Shown: positions 1 through 12,114 of the stretch, in pieces | How the letters are laid out: each line of letters starts with the position of its first letter | Numbering within the stretch: position 1 is the stretch's first letter | NCBI RefSeq assembly: GCF_048128805.1 | Contig: NC_136019.1 | Span: forward strand, 10,898,905 to 10,962,904 | Origin: Centroberyx gerrardi | Taxonomy: Eukaryota; Chordata; Actinopteri; Beryciformes; Berycidae | Length of the DNA stretch: 64,000 nt | Direction of reading: 5' to 3' | Program-made: the position numbers and the translations under genes | Notes under the pieces: generated by a model | The model's database searches: none | Told to the model about the DNA's origin: nothing | The model's input: only the letters and a program-made list of their open reading frames with translations

Positions 1-319
1 GTGACTAACAGTCTAGTCATTTTACGCAACAGTCTGATTAACTAATCAGAAATACTTAATTTAACAAAAAGAAATCTATACAATTGCTGCCCCCAATACT
101 ATTGTGCACTGCAAATACTGTCAATACCCCTTCAGATAGGTTATGTCTCCCATTTCTGACACCCAGCCTCCATTCAAGGAGAAGCGTTCAGTCAGACAGA
201 CAGACAGGAGGGAGGAGGGGGGTGGGGCAGTGGATTACACATCACTTCAAATGTCTTGACTGCACTTGACTGCTAACTAACAGAGCCACAGACAGCAGCC
301 TGCGTGTTTGTGTGTTTAA

Positions 320-355
320 GTGTGTGTGTGTATGTGTGTGTGTGTGTGTGTGTGT
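320..355. repeat. (GT)n microsatellite next to a splice acceptor
   Basis: An imperfect GT run ends five bases before the acceptor AG of the exon at 361. It takes the place of a normal polypyrimidine tract, leaving only a short TTCCAG. Confidence 0.9.
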
Positions 356-360
356 TCCAG

Positions 361-470
361 GTTGCTCCAATGACTGACTTTAAGTATGTTTACCTCCTCC
401 TGGCCAACATGACATGGGACTTTGAGGAAGTGAGAACGCGCCAGCTGGCTCTCGTGTGCCAGGAGCACAG
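361..470 (+). CDS. orphan internal coding exon of an unrecognised gene
   Basis: A 110-base segment sits between a TTCCAG acceptor and a CACAG/GTAGCA donor. Only one frame is open: it runs from VAPMTDFKYVYLLLANM through WDFEEVRTRQ to CQEH and ends with two bases of the next codon, while the other two frames stop within about 15 bases. The charged and hydrophobic mix looks like a folded globular protein. I do not recognise the family. The rest of the gene would lie left of the window, in the unexplained 471-4644 interval, or both. It could also be a chance open segment, but intact splice sites plus a single open frame favour a real exon. Confidence 0.5.
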
Positions 471-539
471 GTAGCATTACCGCTAAACTCCATGCTACCG
501 GCAGATTTGAGTCAGCCTTATATTATAGTTTGGGATTTT

Positions 540-990
540 TCATTCGTTTTATTTTTTTTTATATAGTTTTCTTTCTTTTTTTCAAATTTCAGTTTAGTTT
601 TACTTAGTTTTCACTGTGGGTTTGGTGGTTTTAGTTTAGCTTTTACTTGGTTTCAGTATTTCTGGTAGGGGTGCAATTTGTTTCTAGAGGTACTATAATG
701 ATAGAAGCAATAAATCCTACATTATTTTTGAAATGTATTTACATTAATTTTTCAGTTGGTGTTCAGTAAAAATAGCCAAAAATTCTCTGCCCAAAATTCA
801 TTCGTCTTTTCAACCCTGCACATATACAAAAACACAAAAACTAAAAATATTTCATACATATTTTTTATTTTACTTTATTCCATTTTAAGATAGTTTTAGT
901 TCAGTTTTAGTTTCTTCACAAAGTCTCTTAGTTTATTTTAGTTTACAACACTGTTTTTATCTTGGTTTTAGTTTTTGTTCACTATAATAA
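540..990. repeat. T-rich degenerate dispersed repeat
   Basis: Repeated variants of TTTTAGTTT and its complement occur at both ends of this interval (around 590-660 and 890-975). The pattern resembles a decayed repeat tail common in fish genomes. The family was not identified. Confidence 0.35.
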
Positions 991-3681
991 CTTTGAGTTG
1001 AGTCCAATTAATTGACAAATAAATATTCCCGTTTGTTTTTTTCCTGCTTGGATTACCTCATGCACGTTTGTCACATGGGACAATACACTCAGTGCCAGAA
1101 AGAATAATAAAAAGTCAATTTGTTACACTTTTATGTGTAACAACTTAACTTAACTCAATTGTCCTGCTGAGTAAACCCCACCCATCTGTTATTCTAAGTA
1201 GGATAAAAGAAACGCTAGGATTCATTTGCTCCTAGAAAGTGTGTGTGGAGCTGCTCTAGCAGACAGCGCACAGAAAACACACAATCAGAGATACTGATCC
1301 AATTGGTCAGTCATGCATGAGTTTTGTACAATTAGCCTACAGTAAACACATGTAAACATCCCCGACTGTTTCTGTGTGCCGTCCACAATGACAACAACAA
1401 TGCTCGAGTGATTGAGATTTCTAGGACAAACGGTATTTACAATACTTCACTTGTGTCTTTCATCCAAATCTGGGTCTTTGTCAGGTTCTGAAATACCGGC
1501 TTTAGTTTTTTACGCTGCATCTGGGATAAATTTTACATTAGGGCTGTGCATGGGCTATTTTCTGCGTCACAACAAAATACAGGCCTATCTCCGTTTTGAA
1601 ACTCCATCCTCCAAAGAAAGTGTCCCGCAGAAGGAATGTAAAGGGCTACGGGTTATTTTGAGATTGGCGTACACATCCTTCTCCAGATGGCAAAGAAATA
1701 AAATAATTGGGTGGTAAGGGACAGCTGGAAACACATATAATAGAATTCTCTCACATGCTTTTCCTGGAGGAGACTGTGGGAGTGGTGGCTGATTTAATTT
1801 GAGTTAACATTTTCTCCTGAAACCCTCTCTAGTTCATAAACTAATGCACTCTGTTCTGGTGAAGGGCAAGACACTCCTCCATTATGTGGGAAGCAGCAAC
1901 ACACACACACACACACACCTCACATGCACATCACGATCTAAACCACTATGGCCTATCTAAACTGCCATAAATATCAGATACATTAGCATGCAGACATATA
2001 CATAAACAAATAGATAGACATAACATAGACAAATACAGTAAACACACACACACATTTCCTGCATAAAGAGACTCAGCCTTCAAATGTTTGCAGCAAAGTA
2101 GAAATACTATGTACTACTTACATATTTTTTTTGTATTTGACTGATGTTGATTTTGTTTCATTTCAAGACATTATTTCAAGAAAAATAGCTCACCCTTCAT
2201 AATGTAAAAGCTGACAAGCTATTTTTACACATTACATATTACATAATCATCGCCCAATAGGATTATTTTTGGCCCCCCGCCCACTGCTGTTAAGTTTTAG
2301 CCTTTAGCCCTCTGTGCCAAAAAAGTTTGGGCACTCTGAGACTGAGACTCTGGTGCCTGCCAGGGAAAAGTCCCTATAATTACGGCACATCAGATCTTTT
2401 AAAAAGCAGGCTTCAGATCCACACAGACAAGATAATTAATTGCTTCTAAACTGTTTTTTTGTTTATAGTAACCCATGGACTGGTTGTCATGTACCATCAG
2501 GGCACTTTGGCTGTTCGTGTCCGTCTCTGTCCCTCTCTCTCTCTCTCTCTGGTTGCTGTCTGCTCCACTGCAGTGCAAACGGGAGACCACTCAGTGCATC
2601 ACCAAAATCTATTTTTAAAGGTCTCTGCAATCATTTTAAGATGGAGTGAGACACAATGTGAAAAGAGAGTGGGAAGAAAGGCATACAGGCAAGAAGGATT
2701 TTGAAAAAACAAAAATGTGTGGAACAATAGTAAGAGGAGTGAGCAAAAGGGAGGGTAGGAATTTAGAAAATCCATCAGCCTAGATGTCGGATGAGAAAGG
2801 AGATGAAAAATTGATGAGCGTGAAAACAAATAATCAAATGGGAAGAAAGCAAGAAAGATTCAAAGACAGCAGTTAAGAAAGAAAGGAAGCAAGAAAGGAA
2901 GCAGGACAGAAAGACAGGCATGAAGTGTGGACTGTAAGAGGGAACAGTTTCAGGAGAGTCCACTAGTGTTGGCTTGGCCCTGCTGAGGCCCGCCAGCCCA
3001 CCGCGGCACAAACACTCGAACAAAAGGATCATTTATTGGAGGAGGAAAGAGGGGGAGGCGGAATGGGGGGATGAAAGGAGGGGGAACACTGTACAGAGGC
3101 ATTTGGGAGCCGTGTGAGTGAAACACTGGCCCCATCTCAACATTCACAGCCAATGTGTAACATTCTCCCCCACGCTGCCCCGCTGACGTACTCATGCTAG
3201 CAGGCAGGGCCAGAGCCCATATGGTCCCACTGTGGCAGCTAGCTAGCATTTCCACTTAAAATACACACAGCTAGTTGACAATGCCTAATTCCAGCATCAC
3301 AGCCCACATTTCCCAGTAAAACCAACGTATGGATGCAAGCTGATGGTGCATTTCCATCTGTGGAAATTATGAAAAACCAACTGTGGAGCACAGCTACGCT
3401 ACTCTCACCACAAGATCCCATGATGAATTTTAGCTAATGCTACTATAAATTCTTCATTAAATCCAACTGTGGGGGCGAACTATGAAACATTTACCACAAA
3501 AGCCCCGGAGGTTTAAGGCTAAAACAGCCTCCAGTACAAATCATAAAGAGTAGCTGTGGAAGCTAGCGCTGCTACATAAACAGCCAGGCTTGCCAGGCTG
3601 CATTCATCACAAGAGCCCCACTGTGGAAGGTAAGCAAGGCTACTCAGCGTTTTACTGCTGCACATAAATCCACACCTCCAT

Positions 3682-3816
3682 TTAAATGCTGCTCTATCTA
3701 CTAAAACTGCAGGCGTCTATTTCTTAACGAGCCAATTTAGCGCAGACAGTGGCTCAAAGAGAATGTTTTTCGATGAGGAAATGTCTCACGCTGACCCAGT
3801 TGAAGCATTGTTTACA
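3682..3816 (+). repeat. 135-bp direct duplication, copy A
   Basis: This block is identical, except for one C/T difference and with no gaps, to 7964-8098. Copy A lies about 0.8 kb downstream of the IRS docking exon (in gene orientation); copy B lies just upstream of it. The block contains ATTTCTTAACGAGCC and GACCCAGTTGAAGC. Near identity means a recent copy, gene conversion, or a young mobile element. Confidence 0.95.
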
Positions 3817-4644
3817 TTCACGTAGCTGTGGTGGTCCCCCACAGCTAGAAAACTGTAAATGCAATGAAAATTCATCATCTGGCCTTATTGTCCCCTACCA
3901 CACACACACACACCTCAAGCAAAAAACAAGTTACAGCATTGTAGTTACAGCACAACTGTCCATATATCATGATATAAATATGCAAATAACACCTACTACA
4001 ACTGACCCCCCTGAAATCTACAGGAGGGCAAGGGCATTTTGAGCTCGATCAACTCTTCATATATAGAAGCTCAAAGGCAATTTTAAGTCAGTGAGCCTGA
4101 GTCTGTGGATGCTTGCACAATATTCAAGACGCCTCAAGAGGATCAATACTCATTTCCATGGTATATCGACATTCATTGATATTCCAGTAGGTTGTCTAGA
4201 CTTTAACGCCTTACAAAATCAAATCTGCTGAAAACTCTGCATAGGTTTTTAGAGCCAAGCCAAGCCCCAGATAAGGAAATTTGCTTATGCATTTTGAGAA
4301 CAGCTGATCTATATCTCATGCTGTGGATTATGCAGACAGTCATACAAATCAGATCGGTGTCTGCGTTCTAATCCGGCGCCAGGTGGGTTTGAATAAATGC
4401 AGAGATGGAAAGGGCTGCTCGGCTCCATTCGATTATCCTAAAGGCTATACTCTTCCATTTGAATGATGTGACGGAGTGCATGTAGGACAGAGAGGGAGCG
4501 AGAGAGAGAGACGACTGAGAGATAGAACAGAAGATGGGGGGGTTCATAGGAGGAGTATTATAAAAGTATTGTAAAAAAGCTGAGGAGAAATGATTACTGA
4601 ATACAGTAAGACAAATATACCTAAAGGAGAGAGGCAACTCTTAC

Positions 4645-7600
4645 CTGTTCCCTCCTTGCTTCCGTTCTGATGCGTCCGCAGCTCCTCTGATTTGTAGAAG
4701 TCGATGCTGGCGTACGTGTTGAGGCTGGAGCTGCTGCTGCTGCTGACTGCGGCGCCCACTCCCCCAACCACAGAGCCCCCACCCAACACAGAGAAGAGGC
4801 GAGAGGGTGTCTGGCTACCTGAGGGCCCATCCATACCCAAATGGGGGCTCTCTTTGTTGACCAAGTCCAAGTCTATGTAGTTGAGGCCTTGCTCTGTGGA
4901 CGAAGCCTGGGCAGCGGGTAGGGACTGCTGCCCAGGGAGGTTGAACTGAGAGGAGGGGTCAGTCACAGCACCGTTCCCCCACAGCATGCCGTCAAAGCCC
5001 AGTCGGCGGGCCATGGCTTGGGCATGCTCGGGGAAGAGGGAGGCAGTGGAAGTGGAGGAGGAAGAGGTGGAGGTAGGGATGGAGGGAGACGCCAGGAAAG
5101 TTTCTGAGCAGTGTCGCCTGCGTCCCTGCGGGTCGGCCCGGATGACTTTAGCCCCGTGGTCAGGGTTGGGCCCCGGTTTGGCTAGGGGGAAGTCCAGACC
5201 CAGCGACAGTCCTGGAACAGGGGGATCTGTCCTGGTGGGGGAAGGGGCTTTGGGAGAGACATTGGATGATGACCTGGGGACGGTGTTGCTATTCAAGCTA
5301 AAGGCCATCTCTGTGTAGTCTCCACAGGACGTAGGGGACTCAGTCACTGATGGGACGCTCTCTCTGCTCTCCCTAAGGGCCGCCTCAGCCACCTCGGCGC
5401 CCTCTTCACGAGCGCTGGCCATACTCTCGTCACAGGCTTTGGGGGCATGAGCCAGGGTTGGAGGGGTGGGAGGGGTGTGGAAGGAGGGGAAACCAAGCGG
5501 GGTGAGGGAGAGGGGCGATGGGGACGGAGAAGGGCCCAGGTCCATGTTGACATACTCGGAGGCAGCTGGAGGGGTGATGGGGGCAGATGGGCTACGGGAG
5601 AGGGGCATGAAGCTCCCTAGGCAGGAGGTTGGCCTGTGTAGGGGTTGCTGGCTGCTAGAGCCATGAGGCAGCGACATGCCATGCCTGAGCCCCCTGCCAC
5701 GGCCTCCTCCAACCCCAGCCTGGCTGCACTTCTCCCCCTTAAACTCAATGCTGACGTACTCCCCGGGGCTCTTAGGTTCTGGAGGGAGGGGGTTCTCACG
5801 GACCCTCGGGAGGGTGTTAGCCTTGGACACGTCCACAAACAGGCTCACTGGTCTGTTTCTGGTGTGGCTACCCTGCTTGGACAACCCACCAGAGCCCCGT
5901 CTCTGCTGAAGTGCACTCCCGTCTTTGGACTGAGCTCCCCCAGCCGTGGCGCTCACTCCCTGGGCAGCCCGGTCATCGCTCTCCCCCAGGCTCTCGCTGC
6001 TGGCTGAGCTGGATGAGTAAGAGGAAGAGGAGAGTGACAGGTGGCGTCCCACCACTGAACTGCCTGCTGCTGGTGGCTCCTGACGCCCTCCCATAGTCCT
6101 CCCTCCACCCATTCCCCTATTGCCACCCCCATTGGGCCTTCTGCCTCGGCCGGGCCCCTCTTCAAAGTGTCCCGTGGAGGGGTTGTGTTTATAGGACCGG
6201 GGCAGGGAGTAGTAAGAGTACACCATCTTGGGGGCTTGCTGTTGAGCATTGGGGTCCAACTGACCGGTGTGCTCAGGAGGCGGAGGGCTGCCGTTTACAG
6301 AACGAGCGCTGATTGGAGACATGTTCATATAGTCACTGCCTGCCCTGCTGTCTGCACTGCCGCTGCCCACCCAAGCCCCTCCAGAGAGACCTCCACGCTG
6401 GTCGGGGGAGCAGCTGCTATTTGGGGACATCATCATGTAGCCGTCGGAGGCCGGTGGGGGGCGGATCTGCTGCGGAGGGGACACGCTGTTGTTGGGGGTC
6501 ATGGCCATGTAATCATCAGCAGGTTTGGACTCTGAGTCGGGGACGGAGACCGCCAGTGAGTGGGAGAGGGAGACTGGCGGCTGAGTGACTCCAGGCAACA
6601 TGGACATGTAGCCATTATCCACGCCTAAATCTACGCCACCTCCTCCACCCCCGCCCCCTTCACCTTTGAACTCCCCTGCCACGTCCAGGTACCCTCCTCC
6701 TCCTCCTCCTGCTGACCCGGCACCCATGCCAGAGTCTCTCCGTGTGGAGGAGGAAGTGGAGGAAGTGAAGGACTCGCGGCTGGTGCTTCGCGACATGATG
6801 GCATAGTCGGCTGAGTCTTCCTCTGTCGGTTCCTCACCTCTGCGCTGCCGTGGGGCGAGCCTTTCCAGGGCCATAGGAGGTAGGGAAGCCCGCTTACTCA
6901 GCAGCCTGCGCTCAGCTTCACATTCCCGGCTGGAGGAGCGGCGCAGCACTCTCCTGGTCTGGGGCTGGGAGCCACAGGCAGTTGTTCCCTGTGCTGGTAG
7001 GCAGCTGGATGGGGAGCTTCCTTCACTACAGCCTCCACCACCACCGCCACCACGTTGGCCCATTAGGATATAGTTGGCTGCCTCCTCACCAAGGGACTGG
7101 CTGCCCATGCTGCCTACAGAGCCTCCGGGCAGGCTGGGTGAAGGGAGGAGCGAGTGCTCTCCAGGACTAGAGCCATACTCGTCCGAAGAGCCGTAGTCGC
7201 TGGGTGAGCCCGAAACAGATGCGCGATGGGAGGGGACACGACTGTAGGAGCCAGACCCAGGCACAGCGCCAGCAGAAGCCGCCACCCCTCCAAACTCAGA
7301 GCCGTGCCCAGAGCTGGAGGAGAGGCTCGGGGCCGGGGAGGGCGCCGGGGTGGAGATGGAGCGCATCAGTCCCAGAGGGGTTTTAGCAGCTGGGGTGGAG
7401 GCCGAGCGGGCCGACTTTGACCTGAGGATTGGGGTGGTGGAGCAGGAGCCGTTGGTGGAGGGGCTGGAGCCTGGGCCTGGGAGTGGCGTGGTCCCCCCTA
7501 CTCCTTCATCTCCCTTCCCCCCGTCGCTGGCAGTGCGAGACCTGGGGAAGCTGTGGCGAGGGGTGGGCGAAGCATTGGCACTGTTGCCCCCTCCTCCGTT

Positions 7601-7834
7601 GTTCGCCCCTCCAGGGGGCTCGGTTCGGGGTCGGCGGGTGAAGCCCACCTGGCTGGGGGGCGGGTTGGGGTGGTGGCGGCGTGAGGGAACACTGATGGGG
7701 TTGGAGGCAGTGGCGCCCCCTCCTGGGCCGGAGTTGGACTGGGACTTGCTGCGCTGGCGGAACTCTTCACTCAGTGCCTTCATGGCTTCCAGCAGGGTTT
7801 CATGCATGTTCTGGGCCACCACCGAATCATCCAC
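4645..7834 (-). CDS. IRS exon 3: end of PTB and tyrosine-docking tail
   Basis: A 3190-base exon opens with [18 protein letters not shown], the C-terminal PTB helix, after a CCCCAG acceptor. Tyrosine motifs, numbered on the joined protein: NYILM Y472, DYAIM Y561, GYMSM Y626, DYMAM Y659, GYMMM Y683, DYMNM Y719, EYVNM Y978 and DYTEM Y1057, all PI3K p85-type YxxM. EYVSIEF Y910 corresponds to the GRB2 site of IRS1. NYIDLDL Y1203 and TYASIDF Y1258 correspond to the SHP2 sites. KVIRADPQG near the C-terminal third is also conserved in IRS1. Glycine runs (up to eight or nine) and serine runs interrupt the tail. Donor ACAG/GTAAGA. Without splicing, the frame would read 34 codons further to a stop at 4544. 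Confidence 0.93.
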
Positions 7835-9091
7835 CTGGGGAACGACACAAACACCCTCTCAAACAGTAAGCTCAAATCATGGTTGTGGTCAGTGCAAAAT
7901 ACAATTCAATACAATACAAAATTCTCATAGGAAACAAAATTTCAATTGTAATTGAATTTTAAATTAAATGCTGCTCTATCTACTAAAACTGCAGGTGTCT
8001 ATTTCTTAACGAGCCAATTTAGCGCAGACAGTGGCTCAAAGAGAATGTTTTTCGATGAGGAAATGTCTCACGCTGACCCAGTTGAAGCATTGTTTACAGC
8101 ATTGTTTATTTTAAAGTCAATTTCATTCAGGGAAGCTCAAATACTACTTCCTATTTGATTTTCAATTTATGCTCGATCCCTTTTTGGACGTCATTTAACT
8201 GCAACTGAAAATCCTGAATTGACCAGTTTTACACATTCTTTCACTTTGTTGGTTATAAACTCTCAAGCTTGGTGGAACCCTCCCATTTACTATTCATTAC
8301 CCAGTCAACATACTTCCAACCTAAAAGGGACTGAAAATTAGAGGCTCACCTGCATCCAGAACTCGCCTGGGCCTGTCACGGCAGAGCGGCCCACCTCCAC
8401 GAAGAAGAAGTTCTCCGAGTGGCCGCAGCGCCGCACATTCATCAGCTGCAGCACCACAGCAGCAGCGTCCGAGTTGAGCTTGACAAAATTGACCGTCTTG
8501 TCGGTCAGGCAAAGGCGGTAGATGCCCACCAGGTTCTTGGCCTGGCCCAGGCCCTTGGGCCACACCTTCACCTGCCATACCTCTTTGAAGGCTGGTCCGG
8601 GATTGGGCACCCCATAGTCCCCCGCCGCCCCGCTGTCTGTGGGGGTCTTGCCTTGAGGGTGGGGGTGGGTGGGGATAGATGAATACAGGAGAGGTACAGG
8701 AGGGAGACAGATGGAGATTGAAGGGTTGTTTAAAAGAATAAAGGGAGAAGGGGGAAACAGGTGGGAAGGAAAAAAATGAAAGATATAATTAAAGTGGGTA
8801 GAGAGGAAAATTTATGAAGAACATTGGGCAGTACAACCGTTGCAACTAAGCACTAACATGACCTTCATGCATCTGTGACCAAAGGGAACGGCAGGTGAAA
8901 GCACCACTATTTACCTGTTAGAAGAGGGCAAGGTACCTTTATTATGTAAGCTCTGCTGATATTGGGCTTTTCAGAGATTTTTGAACCAGATCTGAGTTCA
9001 AGCTGAGCATGCAGCAGCTTGTGAGACCGGCTCACTACACCTGCATGTTCCAGCTCGGGGTCTCACTCGTCAGTCACACACAGACACGCTG

Positions 9092-9125
<34 letters not shown>

Positions 9126-12082
9126 ACACACCTACCTGTGTGGAAAAACTAAACTGTTGAGAACCGAAGCACCGCAAAAGAATGATGACTATGAAAGAAA
9201 ATGGAGAGCCCATGGTGGAAAAACTAAAGAGTGAAACAACTTGCAAAATGCTTAAAGAGTAAATCTTCCCGAAACCAAAGTGACAACATGCAATCCCAAT
9301 GTACTTAAATGGGCCAACATTTTTGAACTTATTACACCCATAACTATGGAAACCAAAGAGCCAGAACTCTAATCCTCAAGAGCCATTTTCTGGAGCTGCA
9401 TACTCTACTGACAATTAAGGACTGGCTGACTTTGTAAACTAATAAGTGTCTTATGGTAGGAGTATGGGCAGTCCACTCACCTTTTTTATTAGCTATTTAT
9501 TCTTTATTCAGACAGTAGGAAAAAGTACTGAGGCGAAGAGACGGGACAGAAAGCTTTGAAAAAGATTTGATCCTAGGCTAGTGGGTGCTTACAAAGGCAG
9601 GGGACTTAACCACCCGACAGTCTCTGGGCATTTGTTTGGTGTTTTAATTCATAGTATTGTTAACTGATCTGAACCAGGAAATGTGCCCATTACCCCAGAA
9701 AATTACCCTAATACCATCATGGTGTCCAATTCATTGTCAGCAGCTCCTGAAATTGTCTGACCGATTAAAGTCTAAGCGCTCTTATTGAGAGCCAGAGAGA
9801 CCTCTTCACTGCACAGCCCAACATCATAGGAATATCATGACGTGAATCATGTTTTAGGGTGGATTTTTGCTTTTAAGAACCACCCTAAAATTCCCCCTGG
9901 CCATGGCCCCTTTTCTCCCAAGCAGTCTACCATTTTCCTCAGCTTTCGCCGTACAATTGCCAGGTTGGATAGGTCTGTGCATGACAACTCTCAATTCACA
10001 CATCAGTCAACTTGATGACAAGACACAAGAGACAAGCCTCTATAACTAAGCTCACCTGGTCCCATCATGGGAACAATGATGTTCTTTGTATAATAACGGT
10101 GAACCTGCTTAATAAACCACTGCATCTGCCATATTGGAATATTGATGGGTCCGATGACTTTTTGACAAGTTACTGAGAGATCCCCAATCAAGGTAATAGG
10201 TCAAATTTTCATGAAGCATGTGTAGTTTTCTGCTTTAAGCAATATTTTCGATCCTATCGGGCTTTGAATCAAATTCTCTTTAATCACAGTGCACACTGAC
10301 CACTGCATTACAAATATATGATTGTATGCCTGCCTGCGTTCCTTCTACTCCTGTGCCTCCGCTGCAAATCCTACAATGACAACCATATGCAGACGAGAAG
10401 CCTCAGCACACACAATGGACGCCATACTAGCCAAGCTTCGGTTATGACAAACATTTCCCCAAACCCTTTTCCCAAAACCTTTAGGCTAGTCATAGTTGCA
10501 AAAGTGGGAGAAGTCTTGTGTGTCTGTGTGTTCTTCTAGTTCTAGTTCCCCAAACTGGAGGATCATCTGCTGCTTAAAGGAGAACTAGAATAGATGTTCT
10601 GTTGAAAGGCATGAAGCCTGTGGCTTAGTGGCTGTGTGTGAGGAGGCACTCCCCCTACATTAGATGACTCATTCAAGGCCACGCATGACTATTTCATGTA
10701 CTGCTTTGTGTGTGTGCGAGAAGCTGTGCGCAAGAGGTCCCAGTTGCCGACTCGATTTAGATTTACAACAGGAAGAGATGGTTTTGAGATTTTACAGTGG
10801 GGACCAAGGGAATGAGGGACTACAAGAGATTGCAGAGAGATATCAGAGAGAGAGAAAGAAAGGAGAGAGAGAAGGGCCTGGTGAAAGGAAAAACATAAAG
10901 GAAAAGATTCTTTTAAGCGTGCTGGTATTGAACAACGGGCCAGATTAGATGCTTTATTTATTTTTAAACTTTTTCATCAAGCCACTGCTTCTTCCCAGAC
11001 AAATACCCCTAAATCATATCTTGCCACACTGCGTCCCTATTCCTCCAAGTGTGTCTTTCCTTTTGAAGAGCCCATTAACTTGTCTTGAAGAGAGCACAAG
11101 TGTGTTGTTTGTTTTGAGTACAGTGCATCCTTAAACCTCAGCTGTGCCCTCAACAGCACTTACACACAAACACCTTTGATCTCAGGGCCACCAGGGCTGC
11201 ACACACTTAACAGCAACTCTCAGAAGCACTGAAAACCTTTAAGAGGTTTTCCCGGCATCATAATCCTATCTGAGGACAGACTGATTTCCACCTATCGAAC
11301 ATCGCAGAAGCTTTTCCGTGGTTACATAAGGCTAGGTTTGATATTTTGCACGGAGCGGTATGAATTATAGATTGTCACTGGCTTTCCTCCTCGAGGCCTT
11401 CATGGCAGTGTGGGGCTGTGAGAGAGCAGCGCGTTTTTACTTTAGGTGATCATCCGGTCAGCTTCCACATACCAAAATATACCAGCATGATGCCACCCGT
11501 ATGCAAGATAATGAACCCTCAGGAAGACACACGCACACAAAATGGCAATGTAAGAGGCCCTTAGCAGGAGATGAATTATGAGGACGGAGCCGGACGTACA
11601 TGAAAGCAAAACACACCTGGAGGTAATGAAGCGTCTACGGTAAGCTTGAATAAGGGTGATACGTGCGGAACAACCTTGCTTCAACCTTCAATGAGGGAAA
11701 TGTGCATAACCGGTCAAGGGCTGCATACAGGGCAACTGTATTTATTTCAATGTTACAGTACAGTATTTCCTTTTAGAGCAACCCGAAAACAACTTACACT
11801 GCCTTATTCACGCTCCGGTTGTTTACTTCACTTTCATAACCACACATGAACCGACGGTAACTTGCAGTTTTACATGTGGCTGGTGGATGGCGACGGCCTC
11901 GGCCAACACTACTGTCTATTCATGCAGTTTTATTTGCTGTGCTCGAACTACCTCCCTCGAGACGAATATTAAGCCTTAGTCTAACCCCATGCCTTTCTCT
12001 GCTGGGATATTAAATTGGACTTGAGCTATTGGCGTTGAGGCGCCGCAGTCTTCCCCCGGCCTTCTTAATGCCGTCACTCTTT

Positions 12083-12114
<32 letters not shown>

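Larger units (their letters stand above)
471..4644. other. non-coding stretch left of the IRS docking exon
   Basis: No convincing exon was found here. It should hold the missing last coding exon and 3'UTR of the minus-strand IRS gene. About 540-990 is T-rich with repeated TTTTAGTTT-like units, resembling a degenerate dispersed repeat. An (AC)n run lies at 1899-1918. Purine-rich GGAAG/GAAAG DNA fills about 2640-2930. A 135-bp duplicated block lies at 3682-3816. A 101-codon open frame at 1412-1717 matches nothing I know and has no splice context. Confidence 0.5.

Noticed and set aside
1412..1717. 101-codon open frame with hydrophobic stretches
   Set aside because: No splice sites, no family resemblance, surrounded by AT-rich intergenic DNA; kept only as a note in the flanking stretch.
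4368..4545. Possible IRS terminal exon starting at a minus-strand CTCTCAG near 4514
   Set aside because: Phase would fit and a stop follows, but the encoded residues are low-complexity Ser/Leu and not IRS-like. It could not be told from chance.
4986..7641. Many long open frames on the + strand opposite the IRS docking exon
   Set aside because: They are shadows of the GC-rich IRS coding exon, change frame often and resemble no protein.
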